In this document: positions 1 through 5,421 of the stretch, one piece after another
Layout of the letters: each line of letters opens with the position of its first letter
How positions within the stretch are numbered: the stretch's first letter is position 1
Assembly: GCA_030609785.1 (NCBI GenBank)
Contig: JAUWTC010000119.1
Span: forward strand, 1-7,413
DNA: 7,413 bases
Reading direction: 5' to 3'
From: Holophagae bacterium
GTDB taxonomy: Bacteria; Acidobacteriota; Thermoanaerobaculia; Thermoanaerobaculales; Sulfomarinibacteraceae
The notes under the pieces: generated by a model
What the model saw: the letters and a program-made list of their open reading frames with translations, nothing else
What the model was told of the DNA's origin: nothing
Database searches by the model: none
Translations under genes and position numbers: made by a program

Positions 1-1
1 C

Positions 2-739
2 GCAGATGACGAGTCTCAGGGCTTTTCCGAGAGCTTCTCAATCCTGGACGCAGCCGGCCCTGCCTTTATCTACTGGCTTGACAATGTCGCCCGCCTGGCC
101 GGCGCTGCAGGCAGCGTGTGGCGCTCGGACGTAGTGCTGCTGCCTCCGGGCGAGGAGGATGCGATGGTCGAGCTTTGGCTATTCCCACAGGATGGCGCGC
201 AGGTGCTTGAGATTACCGTCCGGAACGGCACGGAGGGCGTCTTCGAGGACGTCGTCGGGCTGATCGGTGCTACCGGCAAGGGATGCCTCGGCATCGGCTC
301 GAGCCGGCCGCTGCAGGTGTCGGCCCGAATATACAACGAGGCTCCGAGCGGTACCTTCGGCCAGTACGTGCACGGATGGAATAACGGTGAAGGGCTTGCC
401 GCCGAGCAGTGGGGACGGTTGCTCCAGTTGCGCCAGCTCGAAGGCCAGTTCCGGACCAATCTGACAGTCACGAACACCGGAACCTCGGACGCAACCGTGC
501 AGCTGACCCTTTTTGACTCCGCCGGAAACGAACTGCATCAGTACAGCCTTGTTGTCGAAGCCAGAGAGTTGCTGCAAGATCTTGAGCCTTTCAAGAATCG
601 AGCCGGCAGCCCCAATCTCGGCTGGGGCTTTGCGGTTGTCGAGGTCCTTGAGGGCAGCGGTCTTTTGGTGTCGGCCTCGGTGATTGACTCACGTACCAAC
701 GACGGTACGACAATTCCTATCATCGTGTCGACAGAGTGA
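2..739 (+). CDS. Secreted/surface repeat-module protein, C-terminal part (5' end outside window)
   Basis: The reading frame is open from base 2 to a TGA at 737-739, giving 245 residues with no start in view. A GTG at 116 is only an internal Val codon, because the homologous-looking sequence continues upstream of it. Two modules of about 90-100 residues can be aligned by eye. The first starts near VWRSDVVLLPPG (residues 39-50) and the second near FRTNLTVTNTG (about residue 145). In each, a V-L-L/LTLF beta strand follows, then a V-S-A-R/S-V strand near the end (VSARIYNEAPSGTFG and VSASVIDSRTNDGT). I infer beta-sandwich modules of an exported protein. This module style is, to my recollection, common in large extracellular proteins of Acidobacteriota. 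No catalytic motif is visible here; an enzyme domain could lie in the missing N-terminus. The gene converges on the kinase gene, with a 62-bp gap. Function unknown. Confidence 0.5.
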   Translation, partial: ADDESQGFSESFSILDAAGPAFIYWLDNVARLAGAAGSVWRSDVVLLPPGEEDAMVELWLFPQDGAQVLEITVRNGTEGVFEDVVGLIGATGKGCLGIGSSRPLQVSARIYNEAPSGTFGQYVHGWNNGEGLAAEQWGRLLQLRQLEGQFRTNLTVTNTGTSDATVQLTLFDSAGNELHQYSLVVEARELLQDLEPFKNRAGSPNLGWGFAVVEVLEGSGLLVSASVIDSRTNDGTTIPIIVSTE

Positions 740-801
740 ACGAGCCGTCAATCGTCAGCGTTCCTCACATGCGATCGGATTCCTGAAGACCTTCCGTACT
801 G
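740..801. other. Convergent intergenic gap
   Basis: This 62-bp gap separates the stop of the repeat-module gene from the stop of the kinase gene on the opposite strand. I see no stable hairpin with a T tract on either strand, so no intrinsic terminator can be called for either gene. A run of nine G residues (807-815) lies just past the gap, inside the last kinase codons. Confidence 0.5.
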
Positions 802-2511
802 CTATTGGGGGGGGGCGGCATCACCAATGTTCAAGCCTGGCACCGGCAAACTGGGAACCTGAATGACCCTTTTGAAGGGCTCGTGGCCAGACCACCTGAT
901 GATCAGAGTATGTTCGCCGGCGGTGACTTTCTTCCGGATCAGGGGGATCTTCCCGATGTGAGCGCCGTCGAGGTAGACCTCGCCACCTGGCGGGGCATAC
1001 CCAGGCAGGGGGTTCACGGTTAAGAAACCGAGATCAATGGTCAAGGCCACAGTCTGCCCGTTGGTGGCTCCGACCTTTCTCCAGAATTTTTGGGGTTCGA
1101 AATCTTCGACATGCACCGTGAAGGAGTGTTCTCCCGGCATCAGGCTGAGAGTGTGGATCTGCCTGGATTTCCTTGTACCGCCGAGCCACTGACCGTCAAC
1201 CGAAACGGGGGAGGGAGGATCGACCACGAGCCGGACCTCAACAGGCCCTTGAGTTGGGGTGGGTGGCGGCCCGGGGGAGGGGATAGCCGTCGGTGTCTCG
1301 ACGGTTGATGGGGTTGCGGTCGGCATCGGGGTGGGAGAGGGAGTGGGTGTCGCCGTGGGCAAAGGGGTTGGCGTGGCGATCCACGGTGCACCCTGCGGAC
1401 CAAAGATTACCTTCTGGGCTTCGGGAGAAAAGTACACCAGGGCGCCGGCTGCGCTGAAGAGCCCAACCAATACCAGGAAAACAACCAGGACCGGATTGCC
1501 CCGACGGCTTTCCGGTTGTTGAAACTCAGGCTCGTGGTGGAGTTGAGGACCACCTCCATGCGGGGGTTGGGTGAGGATTTTCGTGCCCTGAATTGGGGTG
1601 GTGTCCGGCTCACTGGAATCATCCTGAGTTGCGGGAAGCCGGTCTATCGCCGACCTGAGAAACCCGGTCGTCAAATCCTTGATGTCAGCCCCCGAATCAT
1701 CTCCTATCGGCACCTGACGCAGACCATCAATCAACTGGTCGACGGTCTGGAATCGTTGATTGGGGTCCTTCTCGAGACATTTGGTAATCACGGTCTCGAG
1801 GTCCTCCGGACACGCTGGAGTGAAGACCCTGGGTTTTTCCGGCTCGTCGTTCAGAATTCGATAGAGCACATTGCTCAAAGACGAGCCCTTGAACGGCCGG
1901 GATCCGGTGATCAACTCGTATCCGACAACCCCCAACGAGAAGATGTCAGTCCTTTGGTCGACGTTTCCCCCCTGAATCTGTTCGGGGGCCAAGTAGCCCG
2001 CGGTGCCCAGGGCGATGCCGGTCTGGGTCAGCTTTGATCCGCCTTCGAGGCTCTTGGCAATCCCGAAATCCATGATCTTGACGGTGCCGTCTTCGAGAAT
2101 GCGGATGTTCGAGGGTTTGATGTCCCGGTGAATAATGCCTCGCTGGTGGGCAAAACGCAGGCCCTCGGCAACCTGGAGCAGGACGGAGGATACGGCGTTG
2201 AGGTCGCCGAGAACGCCGGAACTCAGCAAATGATCAAGATCAAAACCCGTCAGGAACTCCTGAACAAGGTAGGGCACACCGTCCTGAATACCGAAATCGA
2301 AGACCATCGTGATGTTGCGATGGACAAGATTGCCGACGAATTCGGCCTCCTGATGAAATCGCTGACGAACCTCCTCATCATGCGATGCACACATCTTGAT
2401 GGCTACAGGCCGCTTGATGAATGGGTCCCACGCCTTGAAGATAACTCCAAATCCACCAAGGGCGATTTGGGAGATCACTTCATACTTGCCGATGCGCTGC
2501 GGAGTCTCCAT
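802..2511 (-). CDS. Transmembrane Ser/Thr protein kinase (PknB type) with Thr-Pro linker and PEGA domains
   Basis: This 569-residue protein should phosphorylate Ser/Thr on cytoplasmic targets. The kinase domain spans about residues 8-268 and its catalytic set is complete: glycine loop LGGFG (18-22), VAIK lysine K39, helix-C glutamate probably E55, HRDIKPSN (128-135, catalytic D130), DFG (148-150), and APE (175-177) after activation-loop Thr residues (T162, T164, T170). A Ser/Asp/Pro-rich juxtamembrane stretch follows (about 269-337). One membrane span lies at about 338-361 (VLVVFLVLVGLFSAAGALVY), then a Thr-Pro-rich linker (380-420). The C-terminal part has a clear PEGA domain (about 496-553: LTVNPLPG, EVYLDGAHIG, AGEHTLIIRWSGHEPF) and a weaker PEGA-like copy before it (about 423-495). 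I infer a cytoplasmic kinase with an extracytoplasmic sensing or anchoring stalk. The ATG at 2511 fits because the kinase fold starts within ten residues; no Shine-Dalgarno precedes it. It lies downstream of rex on the same strand, 177 bp away. Confidence 0.95.
   Translation of the reverse strand: METPQRIGKYEVISQIALGGFGVIFKAWDPFIKRPVAIKMCASHDEEVRQRFHQEAEFVGNLVHRNITMVFDFGIQDGVPYLVQEFLTGFDLDHLLSSGVLGDLNAVSSVLLQVAEGLRFAHQRGIIHRDIKPSNIRILEDGTVKIMDFGIAKSLEGGSKLTQTGIALGTAGYLAPEQIQGGNVDQRTDIFSLGVVGYELITGSRPFKGSSLSNVLYRILNDEPEKPRVFTPACPEDLETVITKCLEKDPNQRFQTVDQLIDGLRQVPIGDDSGADIKDLTTGFLRSAIDRLPATQDDSSEPDTTPIQGTKILTQPPHGGGPQLHHEPEFQQPESRRGNPVLVVFLVLVGLFSAAGALVYFSPEAQKVIFGPQGAPWIATPTPLPTATPTPSPTPMPTATPSTVETPTAIPSPGPPPTPTQGPVEVRLVVDPPSPVSVDGQWLGGTRKSRQIHTLSLMPGEHSFTVHVEDFEPQKFWRKVGATNGQTVALTIDLGFLTVNPLPGYAPPGGEVYLDGAHIGKIPLIRKKVTAGEHTLIIRWSGHEPFKRVIQVPSLPVPGLNIGDAAPPQ
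1252..1374 (-). repeat. Low-complexity Thr-Pro linker coding repeat in the kinase gene
   Basis: Codons for kinase residues 380-420 are an imperfect run of Thr-Pro, Ala-Thr-Pro and Ser-Pro units. In DNA this gives a G/T-rich, quasi-repetitive stretch on the + strand. The linker sits directly after the predicted membrane span (1429-1500) and before the PEGA domains, as expected for an extended spacer crossing the cell envelope. Such repeats often vary in length between strains. Confidence 0.8.
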
Positions 2512-2519
2512 GCGGGGGA

Positions 2520-2525
2520 ATTGTA
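2520..2525 (-). promoter_or_regulatory. Possible -10 box of the kinase gene (near-leaderless start)
   Basis: On the minus strand TACAAT ends 8 bases before the kinase ATG, a one-mismatch match to TATAAT. Transcription would then start at or within a base or two of the start codon. The 8 bases between are pyrimidine-rich (TCCCCCGC) with no Shine-Dalgarno, consistent with a leaderless or very short leader. No good -35 lies 16-18 bases upstream, so this is only a candidate. Confidence 0.35.
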
Positions 2526-2606
2526 TCGCGGAATTGGTGAGTACCGTGACAATTCCGAAAACGGCTAAGCCGCCGGTAAAGGGGTGTCATTGGGTTACCT
2601 TCGCTT

Positions 2607-2651
2607 TGCAGGAATCATCAGAAGGGAGCCTTTTGGGTCCTGTTTCCTGCA
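2607..2651. repeat. Inverted repeat between rex and the kinase gene
   Basis: TGCAGGAA (2607-2614) and TTCCTGCA (2644-2651) are perfect 8-bp inverted arms around a 29-base centre. The centre itself can fold through AAGG-GAG-CCTT (2622-2632). It lies 38 bases past the rex stop codon on the minus strand. It could end or process the rex message, but no T tract follows it on that strand, so I do not call an intrinsic terminator. Confidence 0.5.
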
Positions 2652-2655
2652 CCCC

Positions 2656-2676
2656 GAAGCCTGAGACCTGAAGCCT
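2656..2676. repeat. Short 7-bp tandem repeat
   Basis: Three contiguous 7-bp units, GAAGCCT, GAGACCT and GAAGCCT, lie just past the rex stop codon and beside the inverted repeat. The first and third units are identical. No coding role is apparent. Confidence 0.6.
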
Positions 2677-2688
2677 GGCTTTGCCGAG

Positions 2689-3342
2689 TTACCGCCCGTG
2701 AGTTAGGTGAAAAGACAGTTCCTCGAGGTAAACCTTGAGGTCGACCGACGTCACTCTGACGCCTTCAGGGGCCTTGACTCTGATAGGTGCAAAATTCAAA
2801 ATGCTGGGGATCCCCGCGTCCGCCATTTCTTGACAGATTCTTTGTGCGGCGCTTGCTGGGGTGGTGATTACGCCGATTTCCACCCTTCGCTGATCGACAA
2901 TGTCCGCAAGACGCGCCGAATCTTCAACCAACAATCCGGCAGGCGTCGGCGTGTTGATTCGGGAGGGGTCGCAGTCCAGTACCCCTACGACAAGAAAGCT
3001 GTCTCCAGAAAAACCGGAGTAGTGACACAGTGCTGTTCCCAGATTGCCCGCTCCGACAATCAGGATTCGCCGCTCCCGGTCCAGTCCGAGAATTTCCACG
3101 ATGTACTGACGGAGGTCGCGAACCGAATAGCCGACTCCGCGGACCCCAAATTCGCCGAAATAGGCGAGGTCCTTGCGAATCTGGGCTGAATTGAGGTTGA
3201 ATCTTTTTGCCATTTCCTGGCTGGAGACCGTCTCGATTCCAACCTCGATCAGTCGATCGACGCACCGTAGGTAGACCGACAACCTGCCAATGGTTAGGTC
3301 GGAGATGGAGGAAGGATCGATGTGTCGTTTGTAGGACGCCAT
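2689..3342 (-). CDS. rex: Redox-sensing transcriptional repressor Rex
   Basis: The 217-residue protein matches Rex along its whole length. Rex is a homodimeric cytoplasmic repressor that binds DNA when NADH is low and releases it when NADH binds, controlling genes for fermentation and respiration. An N-terminal winged helix (about residues 13-75) ends in the family signature RKDLAYFGEFGVRGVGY (56-72). A Rossmann NAD(H)-binding domain follows, with the GAGNLG loop (97-102) and the strand VVGVLDCDP (118-126) that ends in acidic residues. The closing helix (VDLKVYLEELSFHL, 200-213) is the swapped dimer helix typical of the family. Length is normal. The ATG at 3342 has a GAGG Shine-Dalgarno (3348-3351 complement) five bases upstream. 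A Rex-type operator sits at its predicted transcription start, implying autoregulation. guaA is divergent, with 183 bp between the starts. Confidence 0.97.
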   Translation of the reverse strand: MASYKRHIDPSSISDLTIGRLSVYLRCVDRLIEVGIETVSSQEMAKRFNLNSAQIRKDLAYFGEFGVRGVGYSVRDLRQYIVEILGLDRERRILIVGAGNLGTALCHYSGFSGDSFLVVGVLDCDPSRINTPTPAGLLVEDSARLADIVDQRRVEIGVITTPASAAQRICQEMADAGIPSILNFAPIRVKAPEGVRVTSVDLKVYLEELSFHLTHGR

Positions 3343-3396
3343 GAGGACCTCACTGACATACCGAACCGTGAAATGATCAGAGACGACCGATTCGGC

Positions 3397-3414
3397 ATGT
3401 GGGTATTTTCACAA
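3397..3414 (-). promoter_or_regulatory. Candidate Rex operator (ROP site) for rex autoregulation
   Basis: The + strand reads ATGTGGGTATTTTCACAA. Known Rex sites follow TTGTGANNNNNNTCACAA. Here the core is TGTGG-N6-TCACA, one mismatch from TGTGA-N6-TCACA, with the correct 6-base spacer; the outermost left base is a second mismatch. The site lies 55-72 bases upstream of the rex ATG and covers the start point predicted from the minus-strand promoter at 3419-3447. A repressor bound here would block rex transcription. It is about 112 bases upstream of guaA, so an effect on guaA is less likely. Confidence 0.7.
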
Positions 3415-3418
3415 GCTC

Positions 3419-3447
3419 ATCCTAGCCTGAACGAATTGACCCGTCAA
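3419..3447 (-). promoter_or_regulatory. Predicted sigma-70-type promoter of rex
   Basis: On the minus strand TTGACG (complement of 3442-3447) and TAGGAT (complement of 3419-3424) are separated by exactly 17 bases. The -35 has one mismatch to TTGACA and the -10 has two to TATAAT. The expected start point, about 7 bases on, falls near 3412 inside the candidate Rex operator and gives a leader of about 70 bases. The -35 lies within the palindrome at 3433-3450. Confidence 0.55.
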
Positions 3448-3450
3448 TTC
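3433..3450. repeat. Perfect palindrome in the rex-guaA spacer
   Basis: GAATTGAC and GTCAATTC are perfect 8-bp arms separated by CC. It may be a dimeric regulator site: it overlaps the predicted rex -35. A TTGAC faces each way, but no -10 follows the + strand copy at a usable distance. Confidence 0.6.
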
Positions 3451-3462
3451 TAAAAACCTGGC

Positions 3463-3491
3463 CCCAATGGGGCACGACCCAATGGTATCCT
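3463..3491 (+). promoter_or_regulatory. Direct repeat and possible -10 box upstream of guaA
   Basis: CCCAATGG occurs at 3463-3470 and again at 3478-3485, a 15-bp period. The first copy is part of a small hairpin GCCCC-AAT-GGGGC (3461-3473). TATCCT (3486-3491) directly follows the second copy and is a two-mismatch -10 candidate giving a leader of about 28 bases. No recognisable -35 lies at the right distance. This may be the guaA promoter with an activator or repressor site; no known regulator is identified. Confidence 0.3.
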
Positions 3492-3525
3492 CACGGCGAA
3501 GCGAGGAAATGCCGCCGGAGGGCTC

Positions 3526-5058
3526 ATGGACCATCAGTTGATTTCTATCCTGGATTTTGGGTCCCAATACACCCAATTGATTGCACGCAGGTTGCGGGAG
3601 TTGGGCGTTAAAACTGTGATCGAGCGTGGTGACATCCCTGCCGGGGAAATTCGTCGCAGCGGGGCCATCGGCGTCGTACTCTCCGGCGGACCATCGTCCG
3701 TCTTCGAAGAGGGCGCGCTCCAGGTCGACCCTGAGGTCTTTGACCTCGCGGTACCGGTGTTGGGCATCTGCTACGGCATGCAGTTGATGGCACGGTACCT
3801 TGGTGGGAAAGTGGCGCCATCCGACAGCCGGGAGTACGGTTTGGCGGAGTTGGAAATCGTTGCCGACCGAAGCGTTTTGAAAGGCACTCCGAACCGGCAG
3901 AGTGTATGGATGAGCCACGGGGACCATGTCGGTCGAGCGCCGACAGGGTTCGAAGTGCTTGCCCGCACGGAGGGGACGTCGATTGCGGCTATGGCCGATC
4001 CGGCGCGCCGCTTCGTCGGTCTACAATTTCATCCAGAGGTCAAACACACCCCCAATGGCGAGGCCATGCTCCAGCATTTCCTTGATTTGACGGGGGCCAC
4101 CAGGGATTGGAACCCGGAGGCCATCCGCACGGAGTTGGTAGAAGGGCTGCGGCGGAGCGTACCCGACGGAAGGGTAATCTGTGGTGTGTCCGGGGGCGTG
4201 GACTCGTCTGTGACGGCCGTCTTGTTGCGCGAGGCGATCGGGGATCGACTCGTCCCGATCTTTGTCGATACCGGACTTCTTCGGAAGGGTGAGCGTCAGG
4301 CGGTGGAGACGAGCTTCGAACGTTTTGGGATGGCGTTGGACGTCGTTGATGCCTCAGAGAGGTTTTTCTCGGCCTTGAAGGGCGTTTCGGATCCCGAACG
4401 CAAACGCAAGATCATCGGGCACGAATTCGTCGAGGTGTTCCAGTCCGAAGCCAAGCGATTTTCCGATGCCTCATACCTTGCCCAGGGCACACTCTACCCG
4501 GACGTTATCGAAAGTTCCGGCGTGCGGGGGACGGCGGCAGTCATCAAAACCCACCACAATGTCGGGGGCCTCCCGGAACGTCTGGGGTTGAAACTGGTTG
4601 AGCCGTTGAGGGATCTTTTCAAGGACGAAGTCCGCCGTGTCGGAGAGGCCTTGGGACTTCCGCACGACTTTGTCTGGCGACATCCTTTTCCGGGGCCCGG
4701 CCTTGCCGTGAGGATCCTGGGCGAGATCACACTGGAGCAGGTCGCCATTCTGCAGGAAGCCGATCATATCGTCCTGGATGAGATCCGCCAGGCAGGTCTC
4801 TACGAGGCAATCGCCCAGGCCTTGTGCGTATTGCTGCCGGTTCGATCCGTCGGGGTAATGGGAGATGCCCGAACCTACGAGCAGGTCCTTGCTGTACGTG
4901 CGGTCACTACAACCGACTTCATGACCGCCGACTGGTTCCGCTTCCCGCCGGAGGTGCTGGATCGCATCGCACGGCGGGTCGTCAACGAGGTCCGTGGCAT
5001 CAATCGAGTGGTCTACGACATCACCTCCAAGCCACCCGGTACTATTGAGTGGGAGTAG
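3526..5058 (+). CDS. guaA: GMP synthase (glutamine-hydrolysing)
   Basis: GuaA converts XMP, ATP and glutamine to GMP, the last step of de novo guanine nucleotide synthesis, in the cytoplasm. All parts are present in 510 residues. The class I glutamine amidotransferase domain (about 5-190) has the oxyanion-side SGGPSSV (53-59), nucleophile C82 in GICYGMQL, and the H169/E171 pair in LQFHPEV. The ATP-pyrophosphatase domain starts near 195 with the PP-loop SGGVDSS (222-228), then FVDTG (246-250). The C-terminal dimerisation/XMP domain includes HPFPGPGLAVR (386-396) and ends in the usual TSKPPGTIEWE. Length is normal and no key residue is missing. The ATG at 3526 has GGAGGG (3517-3522) just upstream and the protein starts right at the amidotransferase fold. 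The gene is divergent from rex and appears to be transcribed alone. Confidence 0.98.
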   Translation: MDHQLISILDFGSQYTQLIARRLRELGVKTVIERGDIPAGEIRRSGAIGVVLSGGPSSVFEEGALQVDPEVFDLAVPVLGICYGMQLMARYLGGKVAPSDSREYGLAELEIVADRSVLKGTPNRQSVWMSHGDHVGRAPTGFEVLARTEGTSIAAMADPARRFVGLQFHPEVKHTPNGEAMLQHFLDLTGATRDWNPEAIRTELVEGLRRSVPDGRVICGVSGGVDSSVTAVLLREAIGDRLVPIFVDTGLLRKGERQAVETSFERFGMALDVVDASERFFSALKGVSDPERKRKIIGHEFVEVFQSEAKRFSDASYLAQGTLYPDVIESSGVRGTAAVIKTHHNVGGLPERLGLKLVEPLRDLFKDEVRRVGEALGLPHDFVWRHPFPGPGLAVRILGEITLEQVAILQEADHIVLDEIRQAGLYEAIAQALCVLLPVRSVGVMGDARTYEQVLAVRAVTTTDFMTADWFRFPPEVLDRIARRVVNEVRGINRVVYDITSKPPGTIEWE

Positions 5059-5065
5059 GGGAATA

Positions 5066-5191
5066 ATGAACCCCAAAGACGCAAAGACTCCAGGGCGGCC
5101 CGCGGCCGCAACCAAATCGGGAATGACAGACGCAGCGTAAACCGGAACGAAACGTCGAACGCTCTGCGTCTCAGCGCCTCTGCGTTTTCAT
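5066..5191. repeat. Putative non-coding element with imperfect inverted ends
   Basis: The left end (5066-5091) contains CAAAGACGCAAAGAC. The right end (about 5162-5191), read on the other strand, begins ATGAAAACGCAGAGGCGCTG and continues GAGACGCAGAGC. The two ends align over about 25 bases with substitutions and a one-base shift, sharing ATGAA and an A-AG-CGC--AGAC core. The whole is about 126 bp and starts 8 bases past the guaA stop. Ends of the type AAAGACGCAAAGAC...GTCTCTGCGTTT are, to my recollection, scattered in intergenic DNA of many environmental bacteria. I infer a small mobile-like (MITE or REP-type) element; no transposase or certain target duplication is seen. Confidence 0.5.
5095..5109. 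repeat. GC-rich hairpin inside the element
   Basis: GCGGCC (5095-5100), loop CGC, GGCCGC (5104-5109) form a perfect 6-bp GC stem 37 bases after the guaA stop. No T tract follows, so it is not a standard terminator, though it could slow RNA polymerase or protect the 3' end of the guaA message. Confidence 0.5.
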
Positions 5192-5310
5192 CTGTTCAGT
5201 TTTCTTTCGGGTGTCTTGGCTGTTCAAAAAAGACCATGGGTTCATAAGTTCCAGTCCACCATCCTGGGTAGTTTTGCAAACGGCTAGGCTGATAGCCCAT
5301 CGGCTTCCAC
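5192..5310. other. Gap between the element and the leader hairpins
   Basis: No credible gene is seen here. The stretch is less GC-rich than its surroundings and includes TTTTCTTTC (5209-5217 region) and a six-A run near 5226-5231. A short GGCT/AGCC pairing (5282-5285 with 5294-5297) is too weak to name. It probably contains the promoter of the downstream GTPase gene, but I cannot place a convincing -35/-10 pair. Confidence 0.4.
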
Positions 5311-5381
5311 CTCCGCCGGAATGGCTCCGGCGGAGTCTGCTACCATCTTCGGTGTTCCGCCGGTTCAGCTTTACCCGGCGG
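5311..5381 (+). promoter_or_regulatory. Two GC-rich leader hairpins with interchangeable arms
   Basis: Hairpin 1 has perfect 10-bp arms CTCCGCCGGA (5311-5320) and TCCGGCGGAG (5326-5335) around ATGGC. Hairpin 2 has 7-bp arms CCGCCGG (5357-5363) and CCGGCGG (5375-5381) with an 11-base loop, ending 30 bases before the Shine-Dalgarno of the GTPase gene. The same heptamer builds both stems, so the second arm of hairpin 1 can also pair with the first arm of hairpin 2 over 8 bp (5327-5334 with 5356-5363). That gives mutually exclusive folds, as in attenuators, but no T tract follows either stem. A regulatory role is inference. Confidence 0.45.
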
Positions 5382-5410
5382 TGGCGCCGCAGGGGTGAAC
5401 TGCGGTAATC

Positions 5411-5416
5411 AGGAGG
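5411..5416 (+). promoter_or_regulatory. Strong ribosome binding site that fixes the GTPase start
   Basis: AGGAGG lies 5 bases before the ATG at 5422. An in-frame GTG at 5395 would add nine residues (MNCGNQEET) that look non-coding and has no comparable site. The ATG is therefore the start. Confidence 0.85.
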
Positions 5417-5421
5417 AGACG

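Noticed and set aside
1259..1522. Gly/Val-rich repeat protein on the + strand
   Set aside because: The GVGVAVG pattern is just the complement of the Thr-Pro linker codons of the kinase.
1516..2037. Plus-strand open frame (173 codons) opposite the kinase domain
   Set aside because: It is the complement of conserved kinase codons, with no domain or start signal.
3436..3464. Plus-strand promoter from TTGACC toward guaA
   Set aside because: No -10-like hexamer lies 16-18 bases downstream; the sequence there is CTGGCCC.
5095..5109. guaA intrinsic terminator at the GC hairpin
   Set aside because: No T tract follows the stem (AACCAAATC), so the standard signal is incomplete.
5071..5110. c-di-GMP (GEMM) riboswitch suggested by ACGCAAAG
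   Set aside because: Only that short string matches. The paired arms and the second conserved helix are missing, it lies more than 300 bases before the next gene, and the string is explained by the inverted-end element.
4471..5115. Minus-strand open frame (214 codons) opposite the guaA 3' half
   Set aside because: It mirrors the conserved GuaA coding sequence and shows no family likeness.
5395..5421. Upstream GTG start adding nine residues to the GTPase
   Set aside because: The ATG at 5422 has a near-perfect AGGAGG at the right distance and starts with the usual MARRKVLIMGAAGRD of the family.
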